NCBI RefSeq assembly: GCF_001274785.1
Contig: NZ_LHPI01000020.1
Span: 89,679-153,678 of the forward strand
Reading direction: 5' to 3'
Source of the DNA: Vibrio hepatarius
Lineage (GTDB): Bacteria; Pseudomonadota; Gammaproteobacteria; Enterobacterales; Vibrionaceae
DNA length: 64,000 nucleotides
Positions within the stretch are counted from its first letter, which is position 1, and the number at the start of each line of letters is the position of its first letter. The position numbers were made by a program, and so were the translations under genes. Below, piece by piece: positions 1 through 7,515 of this stretch. A model generated the notes under the pieces. That model saw only the letters and a list, made by a program, of their open reading frames with translations, had not been told where the DNA came from and did no database searches.

Positions 1-162
1 ACCCACAGTATGCGATGGAGAAAAATCCCACACCTCAACGTGGTATGGCTTATCCATGGTATCGAGTTTATCTAACTCTTCCATTAAGAAAGCCGTTGGA
101 GACTTCTGAAAAGGCGTTAGTGAAGTAACGTTATTGTGGGTGTTGCGTTTGTGATTATTCAT
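1..162 (-). CDS. Third gene of the integrase trio, GmtX-like, partial (cut by window edge)
   Basis: This reading frame starts at an ATG whose first base is 162 and stays open to the left edge, giving 54 codons and no stop. The start begins MNNHKRNTHNNVTSL and continues with PFQKSPTAFLMEELDKL. The ATG overlaps the TGA of the preceding gene as ATGA, which is a strong sign of translational coupling and supports the start. No known domain is visible in the fragment. By position (third after an active tyrosine recombinase and a degenerate one) it would be GmtX of the gamma-mobile-trio; that name is inference from context, not from recognised sequence. It could instead be any small third gene of a recombinase operon. 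Confidence 0.6.
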   Translation of the reverse strand, partial: MNNHKRNTHNNVTSLTPFQKSPTAFLMEELDKLDTMDKPYHVEVWDFSPSHTVG

Positions 163-2003
163 GAAAATGCTTCCAGTAAGTCCATTAGGCTATATCCATC
201 ACTGTAAAGCGGGTGTGGGGATTCGCTATGTTTTTCCTGAGCTTGGGCATAATTATTAGGGGAAACCGCTTTAAATCGCGTTAAAATCGATTCTATGGTG
301 TTGCACAACTTGTGAAATTTATCCGTTGGGAGGCTATTAATTGCTGGATAATCCTTCATTTGCTGTAACGTGTCATTGAAGGACATCATCAGCCAAATAT
401 CTTCTACTTCAGACACCAATCGATGAAACTCACATTCAAAACAGCCGAGAAAGTCAGTACATTTTTTCTCTTCTGGCTGCTTAATACCCATTTTTTCTAA
501 ATTTTTCTTAACGGTATTTGCTGCGCCTTTCGTAGCATCTTTACAGCGAACACCAAGTGGAGTTTGCGCGTCATTTTCCCGTTCTTCTTTGCGTAGCCGC
601 TTATAATCATAATCACTCAATACATCGGCATAGCTGTACTTTGCCTGGCTCGCTGCCTCATGAGGATCCGTTCCATTTTTCACAACGTCATATAGAGCTT
701 CATTTGACGCAGCAAGATTACGTTTATGGTCACTTTCGTTGCCATGAGCATAACTAGCCTTAATCGTTTTAACATCGTTATTCGCCGACATCGAGACTAG
801 GTAAATATCCGAAGTCACCTTCATTAACGTGTCGATCTTGGTTTGGCGCAATATCGACGGATTGATATGGGCAAACCCTAATTTTTTCGTAAGCAAATTA
901 ACCCCGTTTTGAGGCGCGGTTTGCCCCGCATCAACACATCCTTTTATTTCACCTGACTTCATAAAATAAGGAAAAACCCAATCAGTGCTTGACTCCTTCT
1001 GAAGCGCTTTAGAAACTTCCAACCATTGATGAAAGAACTCTTGAGTCTTTTTATGAAAACCCATTGAGGTATCAAAGCCTAGGTGTTTGGCGCGGGCTTT
1101 GGTCATATCAAAGTACACCTTTCCATGGAACTCTTGTGTAAACCTCACATCGCTAAAACGCAGGTTTAAGAGTGGATTAGTATTCTGCCCAGTAAAACAG
1201 TAGGCCAGCATAGCAGCCAATCTACAAAAATGGTTACGTGCCGAATTTTCTGTTACCACTGCTATCTTAAAAGCTCTCTTATAACTGCTTTTTTGCCTTC
1301 GGTTCCAGCCCTGATTTTTAGCTACCTTGTTAAACTTCTTTTCATCCCAGAAAGGATGAATATCAGGCTTAGTCCCCTCTACAAAGTGCCTTCTAAATTG
1401 ACCAAACGCGGCAATAAAGCATCGAAGTAACGGTTTTAACTCACCAACAACATCAATTCCTTTATGAGATTTAGCACTTTGACGCGCCCTTTTCACTGAC
1501 TTTAGCGCCTTTGCTTCAGTGCTACGGTTCAGAGTTCTCAGAAAGAAGCTCAACATATCCCTTGCGTTTGACCAGGTAGCTGGCTGTTGCTCACCACGGT
1601 TACATTTGTCTTGGTGGTAATCCATGAAAGCGCTGTATAGATCGGGATGAAAATAATCACCATCAACAGGCTCTTTTTGGGTATTATCAAGCCATCGAAT
1701 ATACAGCTTAAGTTCGGAAAAATGCCCTTTCTTAGTGCGATTGAAATCTGTTTTTAACAACAGGTATATATCCCGAGCAAATTGCTCTCTGCCCGCAACT
1801 GGGATGTAGTCCACCCCATTTTTTTTTTGACCATTTGCGAGGTAGTTAGGTGCACCTTTATAAAAAAGTTGGTCTATATAGGCTGTAACCCCACCACACT
1901 TCAGTTTTAATTCTGACAAATGGAGCGGCTCAACCGTAGCGGAGGGGGACCCATAAAAGTCATCGTCAAGTCCAACGAATTTAGAACGAGTTTTACGACT
2001 CAT
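159..2003 (-). CDS. gmtZ: Degenerate tyrosine-recombinase-like protein, probable GmtZ
   Basis: This 614-residue protein resembles a tyrosine recombinase with a damaged active site. Around residues 271-283 the usual TGLR box reads TGQNTNPLLNLRF, so the first catalytic arginine is missing. Near 381-387 NPSILRQ stands where HxxR is expected, keeping only the arginine. The last box reads SANNDVKTIKASYAHG with the tyrosine at 418 but no preceding histidine. The C-terminal part has a possible metal cluster at C515, C521, C524 and H527. Its ATG shares a base with the upstream stop (TAATG), with a GAGG ribosome site eight bases before. Known gamma-mobile-trio modules pair a recombinase (GmtY) with a second integrase-like protein (GmtZ) and a small GmtX; the order here matches. 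The assignment rests on architecture and partial motifs. Confidence 0.62.
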   Translation of the reverse strand: MSRKTRSKFVGLDDDFYGSPSATVEPLHLSELKLKCGGVTAYIDQLFYKGAPNYLANGQKKNGVDYIPVAGREQFARDIYLLLKTDFNRTKKGHFSELKLYIRWLDNTQKEPVDGDYFHPDLYSAFMDYHQDKCNRGEQQPATWSNARDMLSFFLRTLNRSTEAKALKSVKRARQSAKSHKGIDVVGELKPLLRCFIAAFGQFRRHFVEGTKPDIHPFWDEKKFNKVAKNQGWNRRQKSSYKRAFKIAVVTENSARNHFCRLAAMLAYCFTGQNTNPLLNLRFSDVRFTQEFHGKVYFDMTKARAKHLGFDTSMGFHKKTQEFFHQWLEVSKALQKESSTDWVFPYFMKSGEIKGCVDAGQTAPQNGVNLLTKKLGFAHINPSILRQTKIDTLMKVTSDIYLVSMSANNDVKTIKASYAHGNESDHKRNLAASNEALYDVVKNGTDPHEAASQAKYSYADVLSDYDYKRLRKEERENDAQTPLGVRCKDATKGAANTVKKNLEKMGIKQPEEKKCTDFLGCFECEFHRLVSEVEDIWLMMSFNDTLQQMKDYPAINSLPTDKFHKLCNTIESILTRFKAVSPNNYAQAQEKHSESPHPLYSDGYSLMDLLEAFS

Positions 2004-3628
2004 TAAGATGCCTCATTTTTATAAGTTTTTTCGACCTCAGGGAGGTTATCCAACTCATCTTCCTCATCGAACACACCGAGATAATCCAGTACATCCTCCC
2101 AAATTTCGTCACCTGTTGGCTGCTCTTGAGCTACTTTTAAGTAAAGCAACGTGGTAGATAGGTCTTCATGCCCAAGGAGTGCCGACACTCGTGCTAGCGC
2201 ATCGTCAGCGTTCATTTTTTTCAACAACGTCCGAAAAATAGAAACAGCAAAAGTAGCGCGAAGATTATGAACTACTGCATCAATATCATTGACCAGATTC
2301 ATCCTTGCGGTTTTTCTTACCTCATTCCATCGAGTATTGATTTCTTCCAATTTCTTAAAAAACGGAACACCTGAGTTGCTAATAAAAAGATATTTCTTCG
2401 CCTCATCAACACCATCAACACCATCAAAGTACGCATCATTGCCAGCTTCTCTCTCAACCAAACACCTCTCTCTAAATTTCTCAAAACGATTTTTATATCT
2501 TTCAGAATGGCTATATTGGTAAAGCTCAAGCATCAATGAGCTAGGGATAATTGTACGGCGAGATTTATTATTATAGCCGCCACTAGGATCTTTAGTCAGA
2601 GAGCCATATTGGTCACCAACACCAAGCCTCAACATAACGCCTTCCGTATTAGGACGAATGATTTGGTCTAGATGTAAACTCGCCCCCTCCTCCTTGCGCA
2701 GACCTGTATAACGAAGAAGGCGAAACAGCAAACAATACTCCTCAGGCAGACTTACTAGCTTTTCGTCACCCTTAACGTTCTTGAGCACTCGTTTAGTCTG
2801 AACAAGAATGTTTTTAATTGCCTTCCATTCACTATTGGCAAGCGGCTTTAACTCACGTCGAGCATTAGGTAGCCTTCCACCATCATTTTGCTTAGATTTT
2901 GCGAAACTTAATCGAAGGTCGGTAGTTTGCACCTCTTTACGCTTATGAGCCTTCATGTTAGTGCCGCTGTTATCGATATCAATCAGGAAGGTCTCAAATT
3001 CAAATGGTGGGTTATTAAATTTCATGCCCTGCCTGAGGTGGTACTTGTAAAAATCAATCATTGAACGCACGTATGACATTGCAGTAGTTTTAGATAATCC
3101 TGTGCCATCGAGAGTAGTCCTTTGGACAGCATTTCTATACATAGTGGTGACACGTTGGTTTTTTCTAGGAGAAAAACTATCCCATGCAGGGCGGGGAGGG
3201 TCGATTAAAGGATCGTAATCTTCGTTATCATATTTAGCGTCCCATTTTGCCTGAGCATCTAATATAAACCTGAAAAAGTGAACGAGAGCTTTAGAAGCTT
3301 GCTGAGCGTCTTCTTTGTCATCGACAACGTGTTTTGCAAGGATGAACTCATTTACGTAATTCATTGGTTCGTAGGAAACCAAATCTCCTTTAACGAAAAT
3401 TGGATTACCATGTTCATCTTTAATTGGTTTATCGTTCTCATCTAGCAGATTTACTTTCTCGTAACCAACTAGACTCAGGAAGATAATCTTCTTGATGTGC
3501 GTATGATTGTCTTTGTTTGGAGAGTATTGGTATTGAGGCTCACCATTATCATCAATGAACACTGATGGTTTTCGATAAGTGAAGTGCTTAATTGTTTTTG
3601 TCTTGATGTCGTAAATAATATCAGTCAC
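2003..3628 (-). CDS. gmtY: Tyrosine recombinase/integrase, probable GmtY
   Basis: This 541-residue protein carries a complete tyrosine-recombinase catalytic set in its C-terminal half: R311 in YTGLRKEEGASLHL, a candidate lysine at 355, H454 and R457 in VVHNLRATF, H487 in LLGHEDLSTT, and the nucleophile Y496 in LLYLKVA. The N-terminal 250 residues hold a SAM-like core-binding region and a charged leader. Translation starts at GTG (3628); the one nearby upstream ATG is out of frame. It is the first gene of a three-gene operon reading away from rraB. Base composition is visibly more AT-rich than in the core genes to the right, consistent with transfer. As an active integrase it would catalyse integration and excision of the element whose body lies to the left. 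The GmtY name is inferred from the trio arrangement. Confidence 0.72.
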   Translation of the reverse strand: MTDIIYDIKTKTIKHFTYRKPSVFIDDNGEPQYQYSPNKDNHTHIKKIIFLSLVGYEKVNLLDENDKPIKDEHGNPIFVKGDLVSYEPMNYVNEFILAKHVVDDKEDAQQASKALVHFFRFILDAQAKWDAKYDNEDYDPLIDPPRPAWDSFSPRKNQRVTTMYRNAVQRTTLDGTGLSKTTAMSYVRSMIDFYKYHLRQGMKFNNPPFEFETFLIDIDNSGTNMKAHKRKEVQTTDLRLSFAKSKQNDGGRLPNARRELKPLANSEWKAIKNILVQTKRVLKNVKGDEKLVSLPEEYCLLFRLLRYTGLRKEEGASLHLDQIIRPNTEGVMLRLGVGDQYGSLTKDPSGGYNNKSRRTIIPSSLMLELYQYSHSERYKNRFEKFRERCLVEREAGNDAYFDGVDGVDEAKKYLFISNSGVPFFKKLEEINTRWNEVRKTARMNLVNDIDAVVHNLRATFAVSIFRTLLKKMNADDALARVSALLGHEDLSTTLLYLKVAQEQPTGDEIWEDVLDYLGVFDEEDELDNLPEVEKTYKNEAS

Positions 3629-3664
3629 TTGAATATCGCCAATTCATTCTCTAGTCACCACTTA

Positions 3665-3699
3665 CCATATCACACCTTTTCACTAATAAAAGTGTATGG
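3665..3699. repeat. Inverted repeat with 7 bp spacer, candidate recombinase core/att site
   Basis: Left arm CCAT-ATC-ACACCTTTT, spacer CACTAAT, right arm AAAAGTGTATGG: the arms are inverted copies with one bulged base and a short insertion. Two inverted arms around a 6-8 bp spacer is the normal form of a tyrosine-recombinase crossover site. It lies between the first integrase gene and the rraB terminator, that is, at the expected island boundary. It could equally be an operator or promoter element of the integrase operon. The other end of the island is not in the window, so no direct-repeat partner can be checked. Confidence 0.35.
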
Positions 3700-3721
3700 T
3701 TAACAAAAATTAAATAGAGTT

Positions 3722-3750
3722 AAAAAAAAGCCTCACCATGTGGCAAGGCT
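3722..3750 (-). terminator. Rho-independent terminator of rraB
   Basis: On the minus strand AGCCTTGCCA and TGGTGAGGCT form a stem around a two-base loop, followed directly by eight T residues. It lies 18 bases after the rraB stop codon. It probably marks the last ancestral chromosomal sequence before the island. Confidence 0.85.
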
Positions 3751-3767
3751 CTCATAAATTCTCACTT

Positions 3768-4190
3768 TTAATCTTCATCAAAATCGTCTGGGTCTTCATA
3801 CTCATCAGAATCGTAGGGGTGTTCGTAATACGTACCCCAGCCATCGTAGATGATGTCGTATTTCTCTGCTAGGTGAACCAGTTTCTCAACTTGCGCATCA
3901 ATCGCTTCGGCGTTCAGTGCCGATTCCATAGTCGCGTCGCAGCACAGAAGTTTATTACCGTCTTCGTCTTCGGTCTCTTCCGCTTCTAGAACTTCGAAGC
4001 CCATTTTGAACGCTTCAACAACCGCTTTTTCTAGCGTTGCAAAATCTTCTGCGAACAGGTGGTGCTCGATCTCATAAAGAGCATCTGGATCACTGCCGTC
4101 TTCAAGTAGTGCTTGGATAATCTCGCGAGTATCTTCTTTTTGAATCTCAATTAATTCTTCAACTGATAGATATTCATCTTCATGAGACAT
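3768..4190 (-). CDS. rraB: Regulator of ribonuclease E activity B
   Basis: A very acidic 140-residue protein, close to the 138 residues of E. coli RraB, with the characteristic start MSHEDEYLSVEELIEIQKE and an Asp/Glu-rich tail (PYDSDEYEDPDDFDED). RraB binds the C-terminal scaffold region of RNase E, changes degradosome composition and inhibits decay of a subset of transcripts. The gene is monocistronic: a strong terminator follows and the upstream gap separates it from the divergent arcA. In E. coli rraB sits beside an ornithine carbamoyltransferase gene; that neighbour is absent here, and an integrase module lies directly downstream. Confidence 0.9.
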   Translation of the reverse strand: MSHEDEYLSVEELIEIQKEDTREIIQALLEDGSDPDALYEIEHHLFAEDFATLEKAVVEAFKMGFEVLEAEETEDEDGNKLLCCDATMESALNAEAIDAQVEKLVHLAEKYDIIYDGWGTYYEHPYDSDEYEDPDDFDED

Positions 4191-4321
4191 AAGTCGTGCT
4201 CCAGATAGTGACTATATTGATCATAATTTTACGCACCGGACTATCGCATGTATCTAGGCAAAATGCCACCCAGAATCACTGAAGATCCGGATCTTTATTG
4301 GCAGATCCGCACTCAAATTAA

Positions 4322-4337
4322 TCTGATCGAGTTCACA
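4322..4337. promoter_or_regulatory. CRP-like binding site
   Basis: TCTGA-TCGAGT-TCACA matches the CRP consensus TGTGA-N6-TCACA at nine of ten conserved positions. It sits 436 bases before the arcA start and about 130 bases upstream of rraB. Catabolite control of arginine deiminase would be reasonable, but the distance to arcA is large, so the site may serve rraB or a distant arcA promoter. Confidence 0.4.
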
Positions 4338-4490
4338 AGACGAGAAAGTTAACATTTTTTTATCATTTGCCGCATTCAGAATTATCTGCCGAGCTATCGA
4401 CGGTAATTTGCCGCTAATGTATGCGTTTTTATTATTTTACTCTGCATATCTCTAGATAAGGTTAAAATGCATAAAAAGCCACTTTATCGC

Positions 4491-4520
4491 AGCTATCAAG
4501 ATAGCTTATGCATAGCTATG
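4491..4520. repeat. Clustered palindromes in the arcA upstream region
   Basis: AGCTATC-AA-GATAGCT (4491-4506) is a perfect 7+7 inverted repeat and is followed at 4511-4520 by the palindrome CATAGCTATG. The shared AGCTAT core appears again near 4392 (GAGCTATCG). Repetition of one core in both orientations suggests an operator for a dimeric regulator; which regulator is unknown. Confidence 0.3.
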
Positions 4521-4757
4521 TAGTAAAAGTTCGATGTAACCGCAAACCTGTTACGACTAGTTATCGAATAGCAACGCACTCTCTCACCAAAGCGGTTAAA
4601 AATACAAAATAGTAAAACCTCAACACGTAACATTAGAATATTAGTATATATAACTAAACATGAGCCATAAGTAAGAATTTACATCCATTATGTCCGCTTG
4701 CATCTTAATAACATCCTTGTCATAAATACGCTCAATAGTTATTTGTAAGGATACAAA

Positions 4758-5978
4758 ATGAGTAAGCTGTACGTAGGCTCTGAAGTTGGCCAGTTAAGAC
4801 GAGTGTTGTTAAACCGCCCGGAGCGCGCGCTGACACACTTAACCCCATCAAACTGCCACGAACTACTATTCGATGACGTATTGGCGGTAGAAGCCGCAGG
4901 CGAAGAGCACGACAAATTTGCCCAGACTCTGACTGAGCAAGGCGTCGAAGTGCTACTGCTGCATGACCTATTGGTAGAAACGCTGGAAGTACGTGAAGCG
5001 AAAGAGTGGCTACTTAACACTCAGATTTCCGATTTCCGTTACGGCCCTATCTTTGCGCGTGACTTACGCTTTTACTTAGCAGAGATGGATAACGAGCACC
5101 TTGCGACTATCCTACTTGGTGGCCTTGCCTATTCTGAGCTACCTATCTCTACCTCTTCGATGCTACCGAAAATGCATCGTCCGCTTGATTTCGTTATTGA
5201 ACCACTTCCAAACCACCTGTTCACACGTGATACTTCGTGCTGGGTATACGGCGGTGTATCGCTCAACCCAATGATGAAACCTGCGCGCCAACGCGAGACA
5301 AACCACCTTAAAGCGATTTACCGCTGGCACCCAGTGTTTGCTGGTCAGGACTTCATTAAATACTTTGGTGATGAGGACCTTCACTACGATAATGCCAACA
5401 TTGAAGGCGGTGACGTTTTGGTTATCGGTAAAGGTTCTGTGTTGATCGGTATGTCTGAACGTACCACCGCACAAGGCGTCGAAAACTTGGCCGCGAACCT
5501 GTTCAAACACGGCCAAGCGAAAGAAGTGATCGCGATTGATCTGCCTAAGCATCGTTCGTGCATGCACTTGGATACGGTTATGACGCATATGGATATCGAT
5601 ACTTTCTCGGTATACCCAGAGATCATGCGTAAAGATCTCAACACTTGGCGCTTAAGTGCCAAAGATGATGGCGACATTAAAGTTGAGCAAGTGCCGAGCT
5701 ACATCCACGCGATTGAAGAAGCGTTAGGACTGGATTACTTGAAGATCATTACTACTGGCGGTGACAGCTATGAAGCAGAGCGTGAGCAGTGGAACGACGC
5801 TAACAACGTATTGACGGTTAAACCGGGTGTAGTGATTGGTTACGAGCGTAACGTTTACACCAACGAAAAATACGACAAAGCAGGCATTGAAGTACTGACC
5901 ATTCCAGGTAACGAACTGGGTCGCGGTCGCGGTGGCGCACGCTGTATGAGCTGTCCAATCGAACGTGACGGAATCTGA
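4758..5978 (+). CDS. arcA: Arginine deiminase
   Basis: 406 residues, the normal size of ArcA. It hydrolyses arginine to citrulline and ammonia, the first step of the arginine deiminase route that yields ATP without respiration and buffers acid. Visible family motifs are FTRDTSCWVYGG, the GGDVLVIG and MSERTT segments, HLDTVMTHMD, and the C-terminal GRGRGGARCMSCPI with the catalytic cysteine at 396. The start MSKLYVGSEVG follows an AAGGA ribosome site. The gene stands alone: no ornithine carbamoyltransferase, carbamate kinase or arginine/ornithine antiporter gene is adjacent, so the rest of the pathway must be elsewhere or missing. A bidirectional terminator follows. Confidence 0.95.
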   Translation: MSKLYVGSEVGQLRRVLLNRPERALTHLTPSNCHELLFDDVLAVEAAGEEHDKFAQTLTEQGVEVLLLHDLLVETLEVREAKEWLLNTQISDFRYGPIFARDLRFYLAEMDNEHLATILLGGLAYSELPISTSSMLPKMHRPLDFVIEPLPNHLFTRDTSCWVYGGVSLNPMMKPARQRETNHLKAIYRWHPVFAGQDFIKYFGDEDLHYDNANIEGGDVLVIGKGSVLIGMSERTTAQGVENLAANLFKHGQAKEVIAIDLPKHRSCMHLDTVMTHMDIDTFSVYPEIMRKDLNTWRLSAKDDGDIKVEQVPSYIHAIEEALGLDYLKIITTGGDSYEAEREQWNDANNVLTVKPGVVIGYERNVYTNEKYDKAGIEVLTIPGNELGRGRGGARCMSCPIERDGI

Positions 5979-6010
5979 TCCTCGGTTCATTGCTCAAAAA
6001 TCAATACACA

Positions 6011-6040
6011 AAAAAAGCTGCGATAATCGCAGCTTTTTTA
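6011..6040. terminator. Bidirectional terminator between arcA and tldD
   Basis: AGCTGCGA-TAA-TCGCAGCT (6016-6034) is a perfect 8 bp stem with an A-run on the left and a T-run on the right, so it can stop both arcA transcription and the convergent tldD operon. Confidence 0.9.
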
Positions 6041-6060
6041 TTGGTGGTTGTAGGTGATAG

Positions 6061-7506
6061 TTACTCAGTGCCGCCCACAGTCAGGGAGTCGAGTTTCAGC
6101 GTCGGCTGACCGACACCTACAGGCACGCTTTGCCCCGCTTTACCACACACACCGACACCACGGTCGATGCTCAGGTCGTTACCCACCATAGACACTTGCT
6201 GCATCGCTTCGATGCCCGAACCGATCAAAGTTGCGCCTTTCACTGGTCGAGTGATCTTACCGTCTTCAATCAAATACGCTTCAGAAGCCGAGAATACGAA
6301 CTTACCAGAGGTGATATCAACCTGACCACCACCAAAGTTTGGCGCGTAGAGACCTTTCTTCACGGTTGAGATGATCTCTTCTGGTGTGTGCTGACCCGGT
6401 AGCATGTAGGTGTTGGTCATACGTGGCATAGGTAGATGCGCATACGACTCACGACGCCCGTTACCCGTCGGTGCCACGCCCATCAAACGAGCATTAAGCT
6501 TGTCTTGCATGTAGCCTTTCAACACCCCGTTTTCAATCAACGTGTTGTATTGCCCTTTCACGCCTTCATCGTCAACGTTAAGTGAACCACGCAAGTCTTT
6601 CAACGTGCCGTCATCAACGATGGTACACAGTTCAGACGTCACCTGTTGACCGATTTTGCCGCTAAATACCGACGACTCTTTACGGTTGAAGTCACCTTCT
6701 AAGCCGTGACCTACCGCTTCGTGCAGCAGCACGCCCGGCCAGCCAGAGCCCAAAACGACAGGCATAGCGCCAGCGGGCGCCGCTTCTGCTTCTAGGTTAA
6801 CCAGCGCCATACGGATTGCTTCGTCCGCGAACTGGTACGCGACTTGGCTACCTTGTTGTTCTGAAATAAAGAAGTCGTAACCAAAGCGACCACCGCCCCC
6901 TGCGCTGCCGCGTTCACGGCGCTCACCACGTTGAGCCAGTACACTGATCGACAAACGAACCAGTGGGCGAATATCGCCAGCGTAAGTGCCGTCCGTCGCC
7001 GCGACCAACATCTGTTCGTGCACACCGCTCAGGCTGATTGATACTTCTTTAATCAGAGGTTCTTTGGTACGAATGTAAGCGTCCAACTCTTTCAATAGCT
7101 TAGTTTTCTGCTCTTTTTCCCAGCACTCTAGCGGGTTAACCGCGCCGTAGATGTGTTGGTTATCGCTACGTTGAAACGCTTGGACTTTGCCATTCTGACC
7201 TTGCTGTGCGATACCGCGCGCTGCGATAGCACTTTGTTTCAGTCCATCAAGCTGGATTTGGTCTGAGTAAGCAAAACCTGTCTTTTCACCCGTTACCGCT
7301 CGGACACCAACACCGCAATCAATGTTAAAAGAGCCATCTTTGATGATGCTGTCTTCAAGCACTAGAGATTCGTGCCAGCTTGACTGGAAATAGATATCGG
7401 CATAGTCGATCTGACGTGTTGCCATGCTTGCTAGGGTGTCGGCAACATCTTGCTGTGTCAGCCCTGCCGAGGTTAGCAACGCATCTTCTACATGATTAAT
7501 TGTCAT
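6061..7506 (-). CDS. tldD: Metalloprotease TldD
   Basis: 481 residues, the usual TldD size. TldD is the catalytic subunit of the TldD-TldE(PmbA) heterodimeric zinc peptidase, known for trimming unfolded peptides, processing microcin B17 and degrading CcdA. The zinc-binding HExxxH motif is visible as HEAVGH (262-267). The Gly-rich segment before it (SAGGGGRFGY) is typical. Its partner gene pmbA is in this window at 45.8 kb, unlinked as in most gammaproteobacteria. tldD is the last gene of a long minus-strand series starting at mreB; the gap to the upstream amidase gene is only 9 bases, suggesting cotranscription. Confidence 0.95.
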   Translation of the reverse strand: MTINHVEDALLTSAGLTQQDVADTLASMATRQIDYADIYFQSSWHESLVLEDSIIKDGSFNIDCGVGVRAVTGEKTGFAYSDQIQLDGLKQSAIAARGIAQQGQNGKVQAFQRSDNQHIYGAVNPLECWEKEQKTKLLKELDAYIRTKEPLIKEVSISLSGVHEQMLVAATDGTYAGDIRPLVRLSISVLAQRGERRERGSAGGGGRFGYDFFISEQQGSQVAYQFADEAIRMALVNLEAEAAPAGAMPVVLGSGWPGVLLHEAVGHGLEGDFNRKESSVFSGKIGQQVTSELCTIVDDGTLKDLRGSLNVDDEGVKGQYNTLIENGVLKGYMQDKLNARLMGVAPTGNGRRESYAHLPMPRMTNTYMLPGQHTPEEIISTVKKGLYAPNFGGGQVDITSGKFVFSASEAYLIEDGKITRPVKGATLIGSGIEAMQQVSMVGNDLSIDRGVGVCGKAGQSVPVGVGQPTLKLDSLTVGGTE

Positions 7507-7515
7507 ACTTCGCTC

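Larger units (their letters stand above)
4191..4757. promoter_or_regulatory. 567 bp divergent regulatory gap between rraB and arcA
   Basis: No convincing gene is present. The gap contains a 14 bp palindrome AAGATCCGGATCTT (4282-4295) within a cluster of four GATC sites (4284, 4290, 4304, 4325), a CRP-like site (4322-4337), an inverted repeat AGCTATC-AA-GATAGCT (4491-4506) and a 10 bp palindrome CATAGCTATG (4511-4520). The rest is AT-rich up to the arcA ribosome site (AAGGA near 4747-4751). The promoters of rraB and arcA must both lie here, but I could not place either with confidence. Confidence 0.5.

Noticed and set aside
557..757. Plus-strand frame opposite the degenerate integrase gene
   Set aside because: No ribosome site, no domain, and it lies within a long coding frame on the other strand.
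4191..4757. ArgR (arginine repressor) boxes upstream of arcA
   Set aside because: Only isolated TGCAT half-sites were found, none paired with the normal spacing.
5163..5990. Several minus-strand open frames inside arcA
   Set aside because: They lie wholly opposite a well-conserved gene and look like codon-bias shadows.
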